Assembly: GCA_963693305.1 (NCBI GenBank)
Contig: OY855903.1
Coordinates: 49,126,150 to 49,190,149, forward strand
DNA length: 64,000 nucleotides
DNA from: Meandrina meandrites
Taxonomy: Eukaryota; Cnidaria; Anthozoa; Scleractinia; Meandrinidae
Direction: 5' to 3'
Positions 52,796-63,884 of the stretch are shown here, in pieces. A program made the position numbers and the translations under genes. The notes beneath the pieces are model-generated. The model searched no databases. It was not told where the DNA came from and worked only from the letters and a program-made list of their open reading frames with translations. Positions within the stretch are counted from its first letter, which is position 1; every line of letters starts with the position of its first letter.

Positions 52796-54168
52796 GTAAT
52801 ACCGCAACAATCACTGCTAATGTTTGGGTCTTGTATGGTTGTAAGGCAACTTTGATGTCATAATTGTTCAAAGCCCGCTTGGTCGGCTCTGCTGTACCCG
52901 TGATGTACGGGGATATGGAGAAGCTTTTCACAGAGTCCGCTGCAGATGAAAATGGTTTTAGTCTGCTACCAAAAATAATAAAACTTTTTTTGTAACCACG
53001 TATCACCATTTCTTTGAATCGCTCATCGCTTGAGGTTGGAATAGGTTTTGCACGGTTAAAGAGTTGACAACAGCCCTCTTATTGTGCGTGATGGGATTTT
53101 GCAACGAAAATGCAAGATATTTCTCCGTATGGGTTGATTTATGGTGGACTTTCGTACAATTTTGGCGTTGTCTTACCAGCAGACAGTAACATAGGGAATG
53201 TTTTTTTTTTTTTTTCGTTTTGTTTCCTTTTTAAGTGTGAATTGGATCGACGGTTCGATGTTGTTTAAATCCATCCATTTACACAAGTGGGTATTTGCGC
53301 TCTCAACGTCTTTCAGCAGCACGAGAGACAAATACTTGTAATTAGGAATGCGAGCAACCGTGACGACGGCATTCATTGCAATGAGACACTACCTCTCTGC
53401 AACCTCCATTTTGCATTCGCCCGCTATAAACAATACCTCTATTGTTATTCGGGGCTAGGGGTATTGTTATGAGCTGTTATCTATTCTTTTAAGAACCAAT
53501 GAACTAATTCGTTCCGAGTTTGCGAGTATGCATCGTTTTCTAAATAATACGTTCTCTATATATTTTTTCCTATCACTTGACCCTGGCGAAGGCTGTAGTT
53601 CCAGCAGAAACACTGGAATCTCATAGCAAATGACATTCTTAGATCCTTTTTTTTAACTATTGTATGTGTCTTTATTGTTGATCATAAGCGTGTTGGGAAT
53701 TTCAATCAAAAGAGGCGACGGCTTTTGTGTGCTCCTTCTTTTCTAGTCTCTAGTGCACGCGAAAACTATGTTCAGCCCTCTTAACCGTAAAGCAGCGAAA
53801 CAGGGAGAGCTAAGGTAGTGCGTACTCACTAAAAATTGTAATTAATGCTAAAATAGTATTGCATACTTTATGCTAAGAAAGCATCCTGGAACAGAACGGT
53901 TTTGTAACCTTGAATAGAAATGGTGGTGCTTTCTGTACTTTTATTTGCGCGTCTAGATTTCTCCAAGCCGACATCCAAGGAATTGAAAAGACAAATGACT
54001 TGTGCATCTAGCACCAACTAAGAATGTGTAAGAGCCAAAATGACAGGGTAACAATCAGTTAGCGTCCTGCAGATTACTGCGTTTATTCCAATTAATTTAT
54101 CACATAGACTTAAAACGTACTTAGAAGTAGTTAGACATCTTAAACATCACTTCTAAACTGTCATCTGG
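52796..54168. other. Noncoding, includes the 3' flank of the TGF-beta-type gene
   Basis: No gene recognised; the frames at 53173 and 53287 are unsupported. Confidence 0.5.
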
Positions 54169-54506
54169 TTAACGGCATCCACATCCAAGTATAACCATTT
54201 TTTCCATGTCCATTTGCTTGACTACATCATTTGAATCAAGGAACAAGACTCTGTAGGATTTCATTGTTGTAGGAACGCAACAGGGAGATGGCCATTTACT
54301 GTCAACCTGGCTCATTTGCTTTTGTAAAACGGCATGGGCCGAGCTGTTCATGTGACCCGGGATGGGAAATGGACACTCACCGCTGCAGCGATATGCATCA
54401 AAACCTTTTGGGGCAAGATATCTGTTCTTTTTTCCAAAAAGTGTGCTAAAATCAATGTACATGGAATGCCTTTTACAGTCGTTCTTAGCCCTCACGAAGA
54501 GTTCTC
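54169..54506 (-). CDS. TGF-beta/BMP-type cystine-knot ligand, exon 2
   Basis: After acceptor TTTCTTCTGTACAACAG the frame encodes a complete TGF-beta family growth-factor domain: CKRHSMYIDFS, APKGFDAYRCSGECPFP, HAVLQ, CCVPT and a final GCGCR before the stop. All seven knot cysteines are present. The usual Trp-containing GW..W stretch between the first strands is replaced by FGKKNRY, which should alter the finger tip. No furin RxxR site precedes the domain. It joins in phase to the exon at 55063-55180, giving about 151 residues in total. Extracellular signalling ligand; BMP/Nodal-like rather than TGF-beta proper. Confidence 0.85.
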
Positions 54507-55062
54507 CTGTTGTACAGAAGAAATAAGCAAAGTTAATACCTATTGTCGTGGAGATAACGGGAAAGTTTCATAAAATCAATATTACCGTTTAACTAAACAA
54601 TGGCTATAACATTGGGTTATATCGGACGTTCACGTCACAGCACGCCCATACAAGCGGTGAGACTGTTTGTATGTTAGAAACATAAAGAAATGCATGATAA
54701 GTCGATATAATGTTTTGATGTAAGCTCGAAATATGTGTAAATTTACCTCAATTTTTTTTTCGTCCCCTAATCGGCTCAAAATGGCGGATTTGAGCGATTT
54801 GAAGGGTTTTGCGATGTCCTATATATATTACACGATATAGGACATGAAAACATTAATCTCAATATTTTACTATAATAAATCCCTTTCGATATTCGCATGG
54901 ATTTCACTATTTGCAACATACAAACAGTCACATCGGTGCTATGAGCCTCCTGTGTTCATGTAAAACAATGGAAGTCCACCCGCCCAATAAGACAAGCATA
55001 AGATATTTCAATCAATTAATAGTCTGACTGCAATATTTACTGATGTGCAACAATACTCTAAC

Positions 55063-55180
55063 CTTCACTGTTATCCTCAATGTTGTTTTCAGATATCACC
55101 TCTTCTCGCCACTCCGAATAATCCAGTACTCTCAGACTTATCGCTGCTCCAAAGAACAACCACAACAGATGAAAAATCAT
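55063..55180 (-). CDS. Signal-peptide exon of the TGF-beta-type gene
   Basis: ATG 55180 opens a strong signal peptide (MIFHLLWLFFGAAISL) followed by a short acidic spacer (EWREEVISENNIEDNSE) and donor GTTAGA. The exon has 118 coding bases, and its phase exactly fits the cystine-knot exon 556 bases downstream. A related exon lies on the opposite strand at 59396, supporting that this is a real exon. The spacer is far too short to be a normal prodomain. Confidence 0.65.
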
Positions 55181-57454
55181 CCTTATTCCAAGTGCCTCTA
55201 GTACTGAACTATCTGACCGTGGGAAGTAAAAAAAAAAAAAAGAGAGAAAGAAAAAAAAAAAACAGGTTGATGAAGAAATGGGTCAGAAGTGAAGGTAGAC
55301 GTTTTTACTTAAGCTTCACATGCAGAAGGGTACTGTTCTGACATAGTTTACCGACGTTGTACTGGAAAATCAAAGACCCTTACGCTGCCTCGTGTTTACA
55401 CAAGAATGTTTACACAAGAATGCAAAAAATCCCTCCAATACCCTCGTGTCAAATGTCTAGACACGTGACCTGAGACAATAACGAAATTCGAGATGGCGGC
55501 GTCACATGACATCATCACGGCTCTTTTGCACGACAAGAATGCCTGCCCTAAGATAATAGAAAACAGGTAGGCAAAATCAACAGACCCGGAAAGAACAAGG
55601 ATGCGTGGTAATCTGAACAAGGGCTGGTTTCTTTGCTATTCTTGACCTTCTATTTTTCTCTCTACGCTTATATATCAAGCCAATGGCTTATTTTATAGTA
55701 GCGTGAAATAAAGTGAAAAAGGGGTTGAAGATTTAAACAATTGTAAAACGCAATCTCACGAAGATTCAAATGTTGACGTGTACCACCACTTAAAATTCAA
55801 CCAGTTGCGCGCTCGCGCGCTCTGTGGAGCCACAGTTCTTCACTGTAAAATAAAAATTTATTTTATTTAGCCAAGGCTACGTTTTTCTTATATTTTTATG
55901 TGAAAGTTTTCCTGCTATCGCTGCAAAGATAACGTGTTATACAGCAAACCAAATCAAAGAGAGCTTCTACAAAACAAAATAAAACCTTCCATGTGACCAT
56001 ATCTGATTCAAACATTCACTGTATTACAATGGTCATTGTCACAAGACTATTTAGGATAGGATAATTATCACAATCATTTTTTTTTCTAAACTCAAGCCAG
56101 ACAATTAGATAAGACAAATATAGCTGGATAGATTCAAAGTAACATATTGAAAATCAAAGCTTCAAATGCTTTTAAACAACTACATATGGAAACAAAAATT
56201 GTTAAAAACACTTACTACAACGAAAGGCCAACTTCTATTTAATTAAAAGTGCAGTGAGATTATAAGCAAGAAACCAATAAGCAGTCGGTATAGGGAATAA
56301 TCTAATTAAAGCTGACACTACTTACGATTCCCAGCTGTTGGTTTCGAGAAATTTTTTGGACAACTGATGAAGTGACCATATGATAAGAGAGGTATAGCCG
56401 TAAGCAATGAATATTTTATACATAGCAGAAAGTTCTTACTGCTTTCAGAGGGCAAACCTTAGAAGAGATTTCGCAATTAACTTTTGAAAGGCTGAACGCT
56501 TCACCCGTTTTGCCTGTGAAAACGATAATTGATTCATGATTCGCAGAGAGGAGAATTAAAATGAAACGTGTTTAGTTCGTTCGCTTACTTTGTATACCAA
56601 CGCATGTTTTAAAGTATACAAGATTTTCTCGTGTTCTGAGTGATGTATCGATATGATTTTCTATGTTTCTAACAGGTGCTGACATCATTAACAAGTGAGC
56701 CATAAAATAATAAAAACACCCACTTGCTCTCAGGAAATGGCAGAAGACAATGAATTTCAGTTAATGGGATCATGAGTGAAGGTATCTGTATAATTGAAAG
56801 GATTGGGCAATAAACTCACAAGATCTGTCGGTCATCAGCATGGACAAAATGACACCATTTGACATAATTAAGTTGAGAAATCTTCATTGCATGGAACTTT
56901 CCTTTTTTTCTGTTAAGTGAAGTAACGGAGTCACTGAAACAACAATTTCTGGCAACCTCATATTGCACAAAAATATCGGCGCTGAACTTTATTTTACCGT
57001 GTCGTGCAGTTGTTAAAATCTATTTTATCCTAGTTTAGAATTAAGAAGGTATTGCAGCATGCCGGCTATAAATTTTCTTGAGACATCGAGTTCAAACTTG
57101 CCGCTTTCATGATGCGTAATTGTCTGCTATCGATCTCTCGACTTTCTACTATAAATAATACAAGTAATTGGATAAACAATTTCTCGCAAGCTTCAGATTC
57201 AAAATATCACTCCCACGAGTTGCGACTTGTCTACTGTATAAATTGAGCAAATTAAAATATCCTAGCAGCTTTCCCTTAATTGTCCGCACGTCCTTTATTT
57301 TGGCTCTGGTGACTTCTTTTACCGGTTTTCGATTCTGTGAGTGCAGGTAACAACTTTCCTTCCCGCGTCATGCATCAAGACAACCGTTCATGAAATAATG
57401 AGCCATTTATGAATGCAACCATTCTTGTTAGAAATAAACTTACTAAAGAATTAT
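55181..57454. other. Noncoding, upstream of the TGF-beta-type gene
   Basis: A duplicated GTTTACACAAGAATG phrase near 55400. AT-rich DNA with no further exon recognised. Confidence 0.45.
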
Positions 57455-58890
57455 AAGTAAGGGTAAAAAGGTAGTCTGCATACGAGCTTAGTGGCCCATC
57501 AGGCTGAAACGTATCCCGGTTTCCGTAGCATGAAGCGACTGCGAGTATTTCTCTCCCTCCCCCCCCCCCCCCCCCCCCTCCCCCTGGATGGGATGCTAGT
57601 CCATCGCAGGGTTACCCCAGCAGTAAATTCGCCGGTATCCATTTATGCACCTGGGTGGAGAGAGGCACTTTGAGAGTAAAGTGTCTTGCCCAAGAACACA
57701 ACGTAGTTCCCGGCCAGGGATCGACACTGCACTCATTTTATTTACATAAAAAGGCGAAGGAACAGGAAAGAACTGAAAACACATTTCTGAATCAATCTAT
57801 TTTTTACAGGTAAAACGGGTGAGTCATTGACCTCCTAGGATGTTATTTAGCAAAATTCCAGCTCTTTTTTGTCTTCCCTTTATGCTATATCTTTCTCAGT
57901 TTTCTCACTTTCCTCTTGCCTCTGCCAAATTATTTTATATTGCCTATTTCCATTCGGCTCTGTTGACTACTTCTACCAGTTTTCTATTCTGTTTAAACAG
58001 CTGGTAACAGTTTTCTCTTCTCTCAAGCGTCAAGACAATCTTTTTTCATGACTTTTGCAATGAGTCACGTATTGATGAGATTGATAAGACCATTGAATAA
58101 TGAACTGCAAAGAGGAGAATTGCCTGAGTTTTCGCATCACTTTGCTACAGATACAGGAAGAGCGTTAAGGAACAAAAAAAATGTATTCCATTTATAAATT
58201 CTTTTCTGGGTGCTTTGTGTCTAAATTTGCGCTTTTACGGGTAATACGAGAAGACCACTGAACTCTTGAAACATTAATAAGGAAAAACCTTTCTGCCTGC
58301 AATGAAAAACTCATTGGTAAAGCATTTATCTTATCAAGTCAGAAGCTTTCTTAATCATTTTCGTTACAAGTCTAACAACTTAATTCCTCACAGACAACAG
58401 AAAGAAATTGTCAGTACAAATAACTTAAGGTAGACCGTTTTATGTTGTTTATTATTTTCCTAAACTTAAAGGAAACGTTTTTTGAATTAACTCTTTGTTA
58501 TAGTTTTTAAAATTTCAGGATTGGTGGAGGAATATTTTTCTTTATATTTTTGTATTTTATTTTATACAATTGGTTATTTTTCCTAGTAATTTAAGTTTTT
58601 TGTTCTCTCTGTTAATTCTTAGCTGAAATTTTTGTGGTTATGTTCAATCGCAGTTTAAACTTCACTTTGCTATGTTGAAGTCTTGAGCTATTTCTATTTT
58701 ATCCTATTTCAGCGTGCATGTAAACATTGAAGCCCATAGCTATAACATTTTCTTGAATCCTTGAGTCAGTTGCAATTGTGTAGATTGGACGAACGCTGAA
58801 GACCGAGAAGGGATTGTCGTCTAACCATTTTCGATTTCCTAAGAGCTGGTCGCAGTTTTCCTTCCTATACTGTATTAAGATAACCATTAT
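57290..58890 (+). repeat. Three diverged repeats of an intron/exon-border-like segment
   Basis: Near 57295-57395, 57955-58060 and 58810-58890 a segment with CC(A/G)GTTTTC-ATTCTGT, (C)AGCTGGTAACAG and GCATCAAGACAA-type words recurs. The last is the most diverged. Possibly duplicated remnants of a local gene. Confidence 0.5.
57455..57730 (-). mobile_element. Truncated SINE copy
   Basis: Matches the body of the SINE at 43085-43402 (for example CTTGCCCAAGAACACAACG and CCACCCAGGTG in reverse) but lacks the tRNA-like head. It contains a poly-C run at about 57555-57580. Confidence 0.8.
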
Positions 58891-59395
58891 ATTTCATAAC
58901 TTCCTACTGGATTTCGAATCATGGCCAAGTCTTGGACTATTAACAGCTTTTAACGGATCGCGACCCTGAAACAGTTAAATTCGGACGTAAGAAGGAATTT
59001 ATTGGAATGACTCACAAATGGCTAGCTGATACTCACTAGAAAATGTTATTCAATCCAACGAAAGCCATATACGTTACGAAGGCATCTAAATAAAGGCCAA
59101 AGTTTCATTTTTTTTTTCCTGGCAAAAAAAAAAGAAAAAAAAATCGAGTAAGAAAATTAAGAAAATTTGTACCAGATGGGACCACAACGATGGTGTTGCG
59201 ATTACTCAAACCGGACAAGAAAGAACAACTTTTTTTCGTGAAAGAAATAATTGTGTGGAAGAATACAAACAATATAGTTTTAAATCAAGTTGCGTTTTAA
59301 GCTGATTGATATAGATTAACAGTATTTGCTTCTGAACCATTCTGTCTACAGAGTTCTTCTTATCCTCCAACTGGCAGTTCACGCTTGGAGTAAAT

Positions 59396-59467
59396 ATGTT
59401 TGCCGCTCAGCTGTGGTGTTTGTTCTTTGGAGTAACGATGTGTTTGGGAGTACCGGATGATTCCTCT
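59396..59467 (+). pseudogene. Decayed paralogous signal-peptide exon
   Basis: ATG 59396 opens MFAAQLWCLFFGVTMCLGV, closely matching the signal peptide at 55180 at DNA level (shared TTGTTCTTTGGAG and GGGAGTAC). The frame reaches TAG or a GTAGCA donor within 25 codons. No cystine-knot exon follows; the viral-like cluster starts about 100 bases on. Confidence 0.5.
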
Positions 59468-59496
59468 GAGTAGCATGGCCTTGACGGTCCTAGCTC

Positions 59497-59580
59497 ATTT
59501 CATTTTTCTAATTTTTTTTTTTTTTTCTTTTAAAAAATTTTTAAAAATTTTTTCCTTTAAAAAATGTAAATGAAAAATGG
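59497..59580. repeat. AT-rich imperfect palindrome at the left limit of the right-hand cluster
   Basis: TTTCATTTTTC pairs with GAAAAATG across a T-run/A-run core. It could be an element end or a simple low-complexity tract. Confidence 0.45.
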
Positions 59581-59610
59581 GTTAAAGAATTAAATCATTC
59601 AATATAATCA

Positions 59611-60483
59611 ATGGAGAATCTTAAGGTCAAAGATTTGAAGGCTCTCGCCAAAGAGCGAGGCATCAAAGGGTATTACAGATTGCGAAAAGCGGAGCTGATT
59701 GAGGCGTTGACTCCGGTGGGTGATCTGGTTGACCTCAGAGAGAACACAACGAATGATCAACCCATACCTGAGATTGATATCCCTATACTCGAACCGTCAA
59801 GAATAACGAATATAAAGAATCTTGTTGTAGAACCTGTAAAGAGTGTAATGAACCCTAATCTTTTTAAAAATGCAGTATATGAACTCATCGAAGCTTTGAC
59901 AAAACCAATTAAACCTAAAGAAACGGTAAAAGAGATAACCAATGATAAGAGTGAACCTTTATTCGTGATTAGAGAGATTGAAAGTGATCTGAGTGTACCT
60001 TTTGAATGGACAGGTATACGTTGTAGTGATCCAAATATAATCCCATACAACGGTTTTCCAAGATGCCCTCACGGAAAAGATAAACCTCAATGTAAAGAGT
60101 GTGGTGGGTGGAGGATCTGTATTCATGGTAAATTTAAACCTTACTGTAAGGATTGTAAAGGATCACAGATCTGCAGTCACGGAAGAAATAAACATCAATG
60201 CAGAGATTGTAAAGGATCACAGATCTGCCCTCATGATCGAGTTATCTATAGTTGTAAAGACTGTATGGGGTGTCCTCACGGAAGATTAAAAAAATACTGC
60301 AAAGAGTGTAAAGGCAGCAGAATCTGTGAACATAATCGAGTAAAGTACACATGTAAAGAGTGCGGTGGAAAAGGCATCTGTCAACACGGAAAGAATAAAA
60401 GATACTGTAAAGACTGTAAAGGTAGTGGAATATGTCCTCACGGAAAGAATAAACCTTGCAAAGAGTGTAACGAAACACAGTAA
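59611..60483 (+). CDS. SAP-like protein with eight C-x-H-x6-C-x2-C repeats
   Basis: 290 residues. Residues 1-33 (KVKDLKALAKERGIKGYYRL) look like a SAP/HeH DNA-binding helix pair, with a second similar helix near 85-97. Residues about 150-290 are eight tandem units such as CPHGKDKPQCKEC and CIHGKFKPYCKDC, each offering three Cys and one His for zinc, with a spacer K-G-S-x-I. The last unit is one residue shorter. Such repeats occur in viral and protist proteins of unknown role. A nucleic-acid-binding protein of the element is the likely function. It is convergent with the 60609 gene. Confidence 0.75.
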   Translation: MENLKVKDLKALAKERGIKGYYRLRKAELIEALTPVGDLVDLRENTTNDQPIPEIDIPILEPSRITNIKNLVVEPVKSVMNPNLFKNAVYELIEALTKPIKPKETVKEITNDKSEPLFVIREIESDLSVPFEWTGIRCSDPNIIPYNGFPRCPHGKDKPQCKECGGWRICIHGKFKPYCKDCKGSQICSHGRNKHQCRDCKGSQICPHDRVIYSCKDCMGCPHGRLKKYCKECKGSRICEHNRVKYTCKECGGKGICQHGKNKRYCKDCKGSGICPHGKNKPCKECNETQ

Positions 60484-60516
60484 TTAAATATTCACAAGAC
60501 AGTTAACATTAGTTTT

Positions 60517-60537
60517 CATAACGCGTATCACGTTATG
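60517..60537. terminator. Hairpin between convergent genes
   Basis: CATAACG and CGTTATG flank a seven-base loop in the 125-base space between two converging genes; possibly a shared transcript end. Function inferred from position only. Confidence 0.35.
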
Positions 60538-60608
60538 AACACGTGAAATGATTACATCATCACATGATCTTAAACTAGATCTTTAATCTATGCAAAGTAT
60601 GTGATTAT

Positions 60609-62246
60609 TCATCGAAACATATACCAAGCTAATCCGCCAGCGATAATCGTCAATGCTGCAAGATTAATCTCATGTTTTGTTGTGTCGGGCTTAGCCGGCG
60701 TCGGTTGAGGTTCTGTGTCAGCAGCTATCGTCATAGCAGAATCGCTTGCGACCGGTTTAGGTGTCTCTTTCTTTATTACCTTCTGTTTTACCACATGAGG
60801 TAATAAAACCTTACTCTTTCCGAGGTTATGTTTTATACCGACCGGCACGCTCTTAGAATTAACATCTGTATTCACTCCCAATTTCATGCTCGGTTCAACA
60901 CGTTTCAGTCTATTGTTATAACCTATTGTGCTCTCTGTATTGATCACCATTCTCGATGGCATTAACCACGTACCGGGAGAGACGGCTAGATCGAGCTTAA
61001 CTTTCGCCTCCTGTACAGCGAGTTGAAATCTCTGTACACTCTTACTTATGTCAGGTTGTTTAATCGCATCCTCAAATAACACGAGAAACTCTCGACGAGC
61101 CTCCTGCGCACTTCCCGTGTTTCCGAGAATTCCGCTTCTTACGTTTACCTGCGCACCCAATACACAGTAAACAAGCGCTTCGATCGATTGATTCAGTCTC
61201 GCCTGACCGGCGTTAGTCAATCCGTTAGATACACGAGTGAGAAAGTATTCGTACTGATTCCAAGACCCTTCATTAATTATATACTGTAAAAGATTACCTT
61301 TTGTTCCCTCTCCTCCCTCATCACTGAATTTAAAATGCCCAGGGTAATCTGCATAGGTACTCTGAGGACCGTGACCCGTTACCCAAATGTAAACCTTTCC
61401 CAACCCGTGATTAGTACCGTAATTAAAGCGAAAGTCAGCATTGGTCGGTGCATTAAACTCTTTACGAATCCTCTCATAAGAAGGAATGTCGTATCTGTTG
61501 TCTTTTTCATTAAAGGTTGGATCACCTGGTAGAGCAACTGAACTCTGTATTCCTCCCATCTGAAATAAGATTCGTCTGATTGTGAAGTAGACGTGAAACC
61601 AGAGAACGGCTCGTATCTGCGGTGGAAGTTTGAGTTCATGGTCAGTCAAGTCGATTCCTCCCATCTTCTCCTCTAATAATAGACGCAGGCTTACCCCGCA
61701 ACCGGTAGTTGCACACCAAACAGCAAAGTTAAGCTGCTGCGTCCAATACTTCATATTCGGTCCGTTCAACCACTCATGTGTCTCTTTCGATGAGGTGTGT
61801 TTAATTACCGTATTTGTAAAGATGTCTCTGACGGGTACAGAGAAAGAGTCTGTGGGTGTTGGATATATATTAAGTCTCTTCAACTGCTCTCTCAATCTGA
61901 TGCTCTTAAGAGGAGGGTTATCATCAAAATCGATCGCAGGAATGGGTAATGAGGGTTTTGGATTAAGTGTCAACTCTTGCGGAAAATCTAAGGGAAGACC
62001 TAACGCTTTTTTCAACTCGTCAGAGAAGTACATACTGTACTGTAATCTTTTCTTAAAGAACATATCAAACTCTGAACCATCCCTTCCAACAAATTTTACA
62101 TGCTCTTCTTTATTCTCTCTATCGTATTTTTCAAATACTCGTCGGAATTTAGACAGGTCGGCATGGGGATATCGATCGAGAAATCTGTTCCACAGAGATT
62201 TAGGTTTATCGTCATCTTTCTTATCGTCATCTTTCTGATTGCTCAT
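60609..62246 (-). CDS. 545-residue tail-anchored protein, unknown family
   Basis: Starts at ATG 62246 (MSNQKDDDKKDDDKPK); an upstream in-frame TTG is not favoured. No known domain recognised. Features in order: charged N-terminus; a globular region with the Cys pair motif AVWCATTGCGVSLRLLLEE near residue 170-190; GLGKVYIWVTGHGPQSTYAD near 280-300; LVYCVLGAQVNVRSGILG near 360; a Pro/Thr-rich linker; and a C-terminal membrane anchor (INLAALTIIAGGLAWYMFR). Intact frame. It could be the structural or capsid protein of the cluster; position and size fit, but nothing proves it. Confidence 0.7.
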   Translation of the reverse strand: MSNQKDDDKKDDDKPKSLWNRFLDRYPHADLSKFRRVFEKYDRENKEEHVKFVGRDGSEFDMFFKKRLQYSMYFSDELKKALGLPLDFPQELTLNPKPSLPIPAIDFDDNPPLKSIRLREQLKRLNIYPTPTDSFSVPVRDIFTNTVIKHTSSKETHEWLNGPNMKYWTQQLNFAVWCATTGCGVSLRLLLEEKMGGIDLTDHELKLPPQIRAVLWFHVYFTIRRILFQMGGIQSSVALPGDPTFNEKDNRYDIPSYERIRKEFNAPTNADFRFNYGTNHGLGKVYIWVTGHGPQSTYADYPGHFKFSDEGGEGTKGNLLQYIINEGSWNQYEYFLTRVSNGLTNAGQARLNQSIEALVYCVLGAQVNVRSGILGNTGSAQEARREFLVLFEDAIKQPDISKSVQRFQLAVQEAKVKLDLAVSPGTWLMPSRMVINTESTIGYNNRLKRVEPSMKLGVNTDVNSKSVPVGIKHNLGKSKVLLPHVVKQKVIKKETPKPVASDSAMTIAADTEPQPTPAKPDTTKHEINLAALTIIAGGLAWYMFR

Positions 62247-62354
62247 TTTACTTATCAATCACATGTTTTTAAATAAAGTAAGGATTATACGGAGGATCTC
62301 TAAATGTCTCATCTAGAGACTCATCTATAGACAGGACTATCATGCAGTTACAAC

Positions 62355-62960
62355 TTACTCTGACCGGGCGAGTTTTTTTAACATCTCTGCACGAATATTT
62401 TCCTCCATCTTTTTTAAATCCACCTGCGGAATCGGGGTAGGAGGAGGCTGTTTCTCATTCTTTTCTCTTATCGATCTCTTCATCTCATAATACTTTTCAC
62501 ACTCTTTCTTTACCAAAAGAAACTCTTCATGGCTTATCTTATTATCGGTTAACGCTTTAGAAACGACGTCTTTCACTGTGTTTATCTTCGCTTGGCAGAC
62601 AGAGACGGTCTTCTCATGCTTACTAACCTTCTTGGAGATGATCTTTGCAAGACTCGCTGTCGCTACGCTCGTTAAGGCACAGACAGCACCTACAGCTCCC
62701 AAACCGACCGATACCGGAATACCGATTCCTGTAAGTCCCGTTCCCAATCCTCCACCGCAGAGAGCGACAGACAGAGTTCCGCTGCCTGTAGACAGATTGA
62801 AAAGATAACTCCTTGCCCTCTTATACTTTTTGTACACTTTTTCACAATCATGAAGATCTTTCTCGAGAAGGGATAACCAATCTGAACACTGTTTTAATCT
62901 GAAGCTCTCTCCGGTGCCTTCGGTTGGCAACTGAGGGTATATCTCATTGTAATTATCCAT
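62355..62960 (-). CDS. Glycine-rich membrane protein, paralogue of the 5547-6065 protein
   Basis: 201 residues. N-terminal helical region, a Gly/Ala/Val-rich hydrophobic block (SVALCGGGLGTGLTGIGIPV and following), then KKVSKHEK and DNKISHEEFLLVKKECEKYY. The KHEK motif, spacing and acidic turn match the left element's membrane protein. The tail is Pro-rich and then helical. ATG 62960 abuts the TAA of the upstream gene (TAAATG), implying compact viral organisation. Membrane-acting function is inferred. Confidence 0.72.
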   Translation of the reverse strand: MDNYNEIYPQLPTEGTGESFRLKQCSDWLSLLEKDLHDCEKVYKKYKRARSYLFNLSTGSGTLSVALCGGGLGTGLTGIGIPVSVGLGAVGAVCALTSVATASLAKIISKKVSKHEKTVSVCQAKINTVKDVVSKALTDNKISHEEFLLVKKECEKYYEMKRSIREKNEKQPPPTPIPQVDLKKMEENIRAEMLKKLARSE

Positions 62961-63884
62961 TTACTTTCTATTACTCTTATTTTTAACCTGTTCAACGAAG
63001 TAGACAACAACAGCGACTATCAACAACCACGCATTCTTTGCAAGAAAACCGATCGCCTCACCCGCTGTTTTAAATATAAAACTCGCTATCGCACCGATCA
63101 TTCCGGGAAGTATCTCTCCCAACTTCTTTCCTATAGCTTTAAAACCCTTACCGACTCCTTTACCCAATCTCGACAGACCGCTCTTAAGATTAGATACGAT
63201 CACACCGATCACTGCGCCGACGGCGGAGAGAACAGCGAACGCTGTGAAACCGTACTTTTTAAAGATCGCTTTGACTCTGTCTCTAAGTGACATTCTCTCC
63301 TCTATCGCTTCAACATTTCTATCTATATTCTCTATCGCTTCGTTCTGCTGTTCGATGTCGCGAATGATGTTCTCTCTCTGACTGGGCCCGGCATCTTTAA
63401 GAGAGGATTCAAGCTCATTAATTTTCTCTGTTCTCCTCGATCTCTCTCTATATTCAGTCTCAATCACCTCCTCATTGGTAGGCCCGAGACTGTCTTTTAT
63501 GGTCTTCGGTAATTTATCGTTAGGTTCACCGTCTGTTTTGAACAGTTGGTATACCTTACCACCCTGTCTTTTAAGTCTGACTACCACTCGATCAAACTTG
63601 TCAAGTGCGGCTGTGAAAGAAGATTTAACGGGATTAACCTTAGGATACTTTCTCTTAACTCTTTCCCAAGCTTCATCTCTGTTCTCTTCTCTCTGTATAA
63701 GAGAAGTGTTATCATCATCAATGAAAGAGGTCTCTTCATAATTGGGATTATCGAAACCGTGCTGACGCATATCTCTTCTCGATGTGGATGTCATCGGTAT
63801 CATCTCTCCCTCATCATCGTCATCACCGGGATCGTCCGGTTCAAAAGGATTATCTCTGTCAGTCTCTGTCGGGTCAACTTCCAT
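62961..63884 (-). CDS. 307-residue coiled-coil membrane protein
   Basis: Acidic N-terminus (DNPFEPDDPGDDDDEGEM), a basic globular part, a coiled-coil region (about 150-200, with IIRDIEQQNEAIENIDRNVE), then hydrophobic and amphipathic segments: FTAFAVLSAVGAVIGVIV, a Gly/Lys-rich stretch GLSRLGKGVGKGFKAIGKK, PGMIGAIASFIF and a final anchor NAWLLIVAVVVYFVEQ. Intact. No named family known to me, though similar proteins are common in cnidarian genome annotations as I recall. A membrane-remodelling or virion-membrane protein is plausible. Confidence 0.7.
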   Translation of the reverse strand: MEVDPTETDRDNPFEPDDPGDDDDEGEMIPMTSTSRRDMRQHGFDNPNYEETSFIDDDNTSLIQREENRDEAWERVKRKYPKVNPVKSSFTAALDKFDRVVVRLKRQGGKVYQLFKTDGEPNDKLPKTIKDSLGPTNEEVIETEYRERSRRTEKINELESSLKDAGPSQRENIIRDIEQQNEAIENIDRNVEAIEERMSLRDRVKAIFKKYGFTAFAVLSAVGAVIGVIVSNLKSGLSRLGKGVGKGFKAIGKKLGEILPGMIGAIASFIFKTAGEAIGFLAKNAWLLIVAVVVYFVEQVKNKSNRK

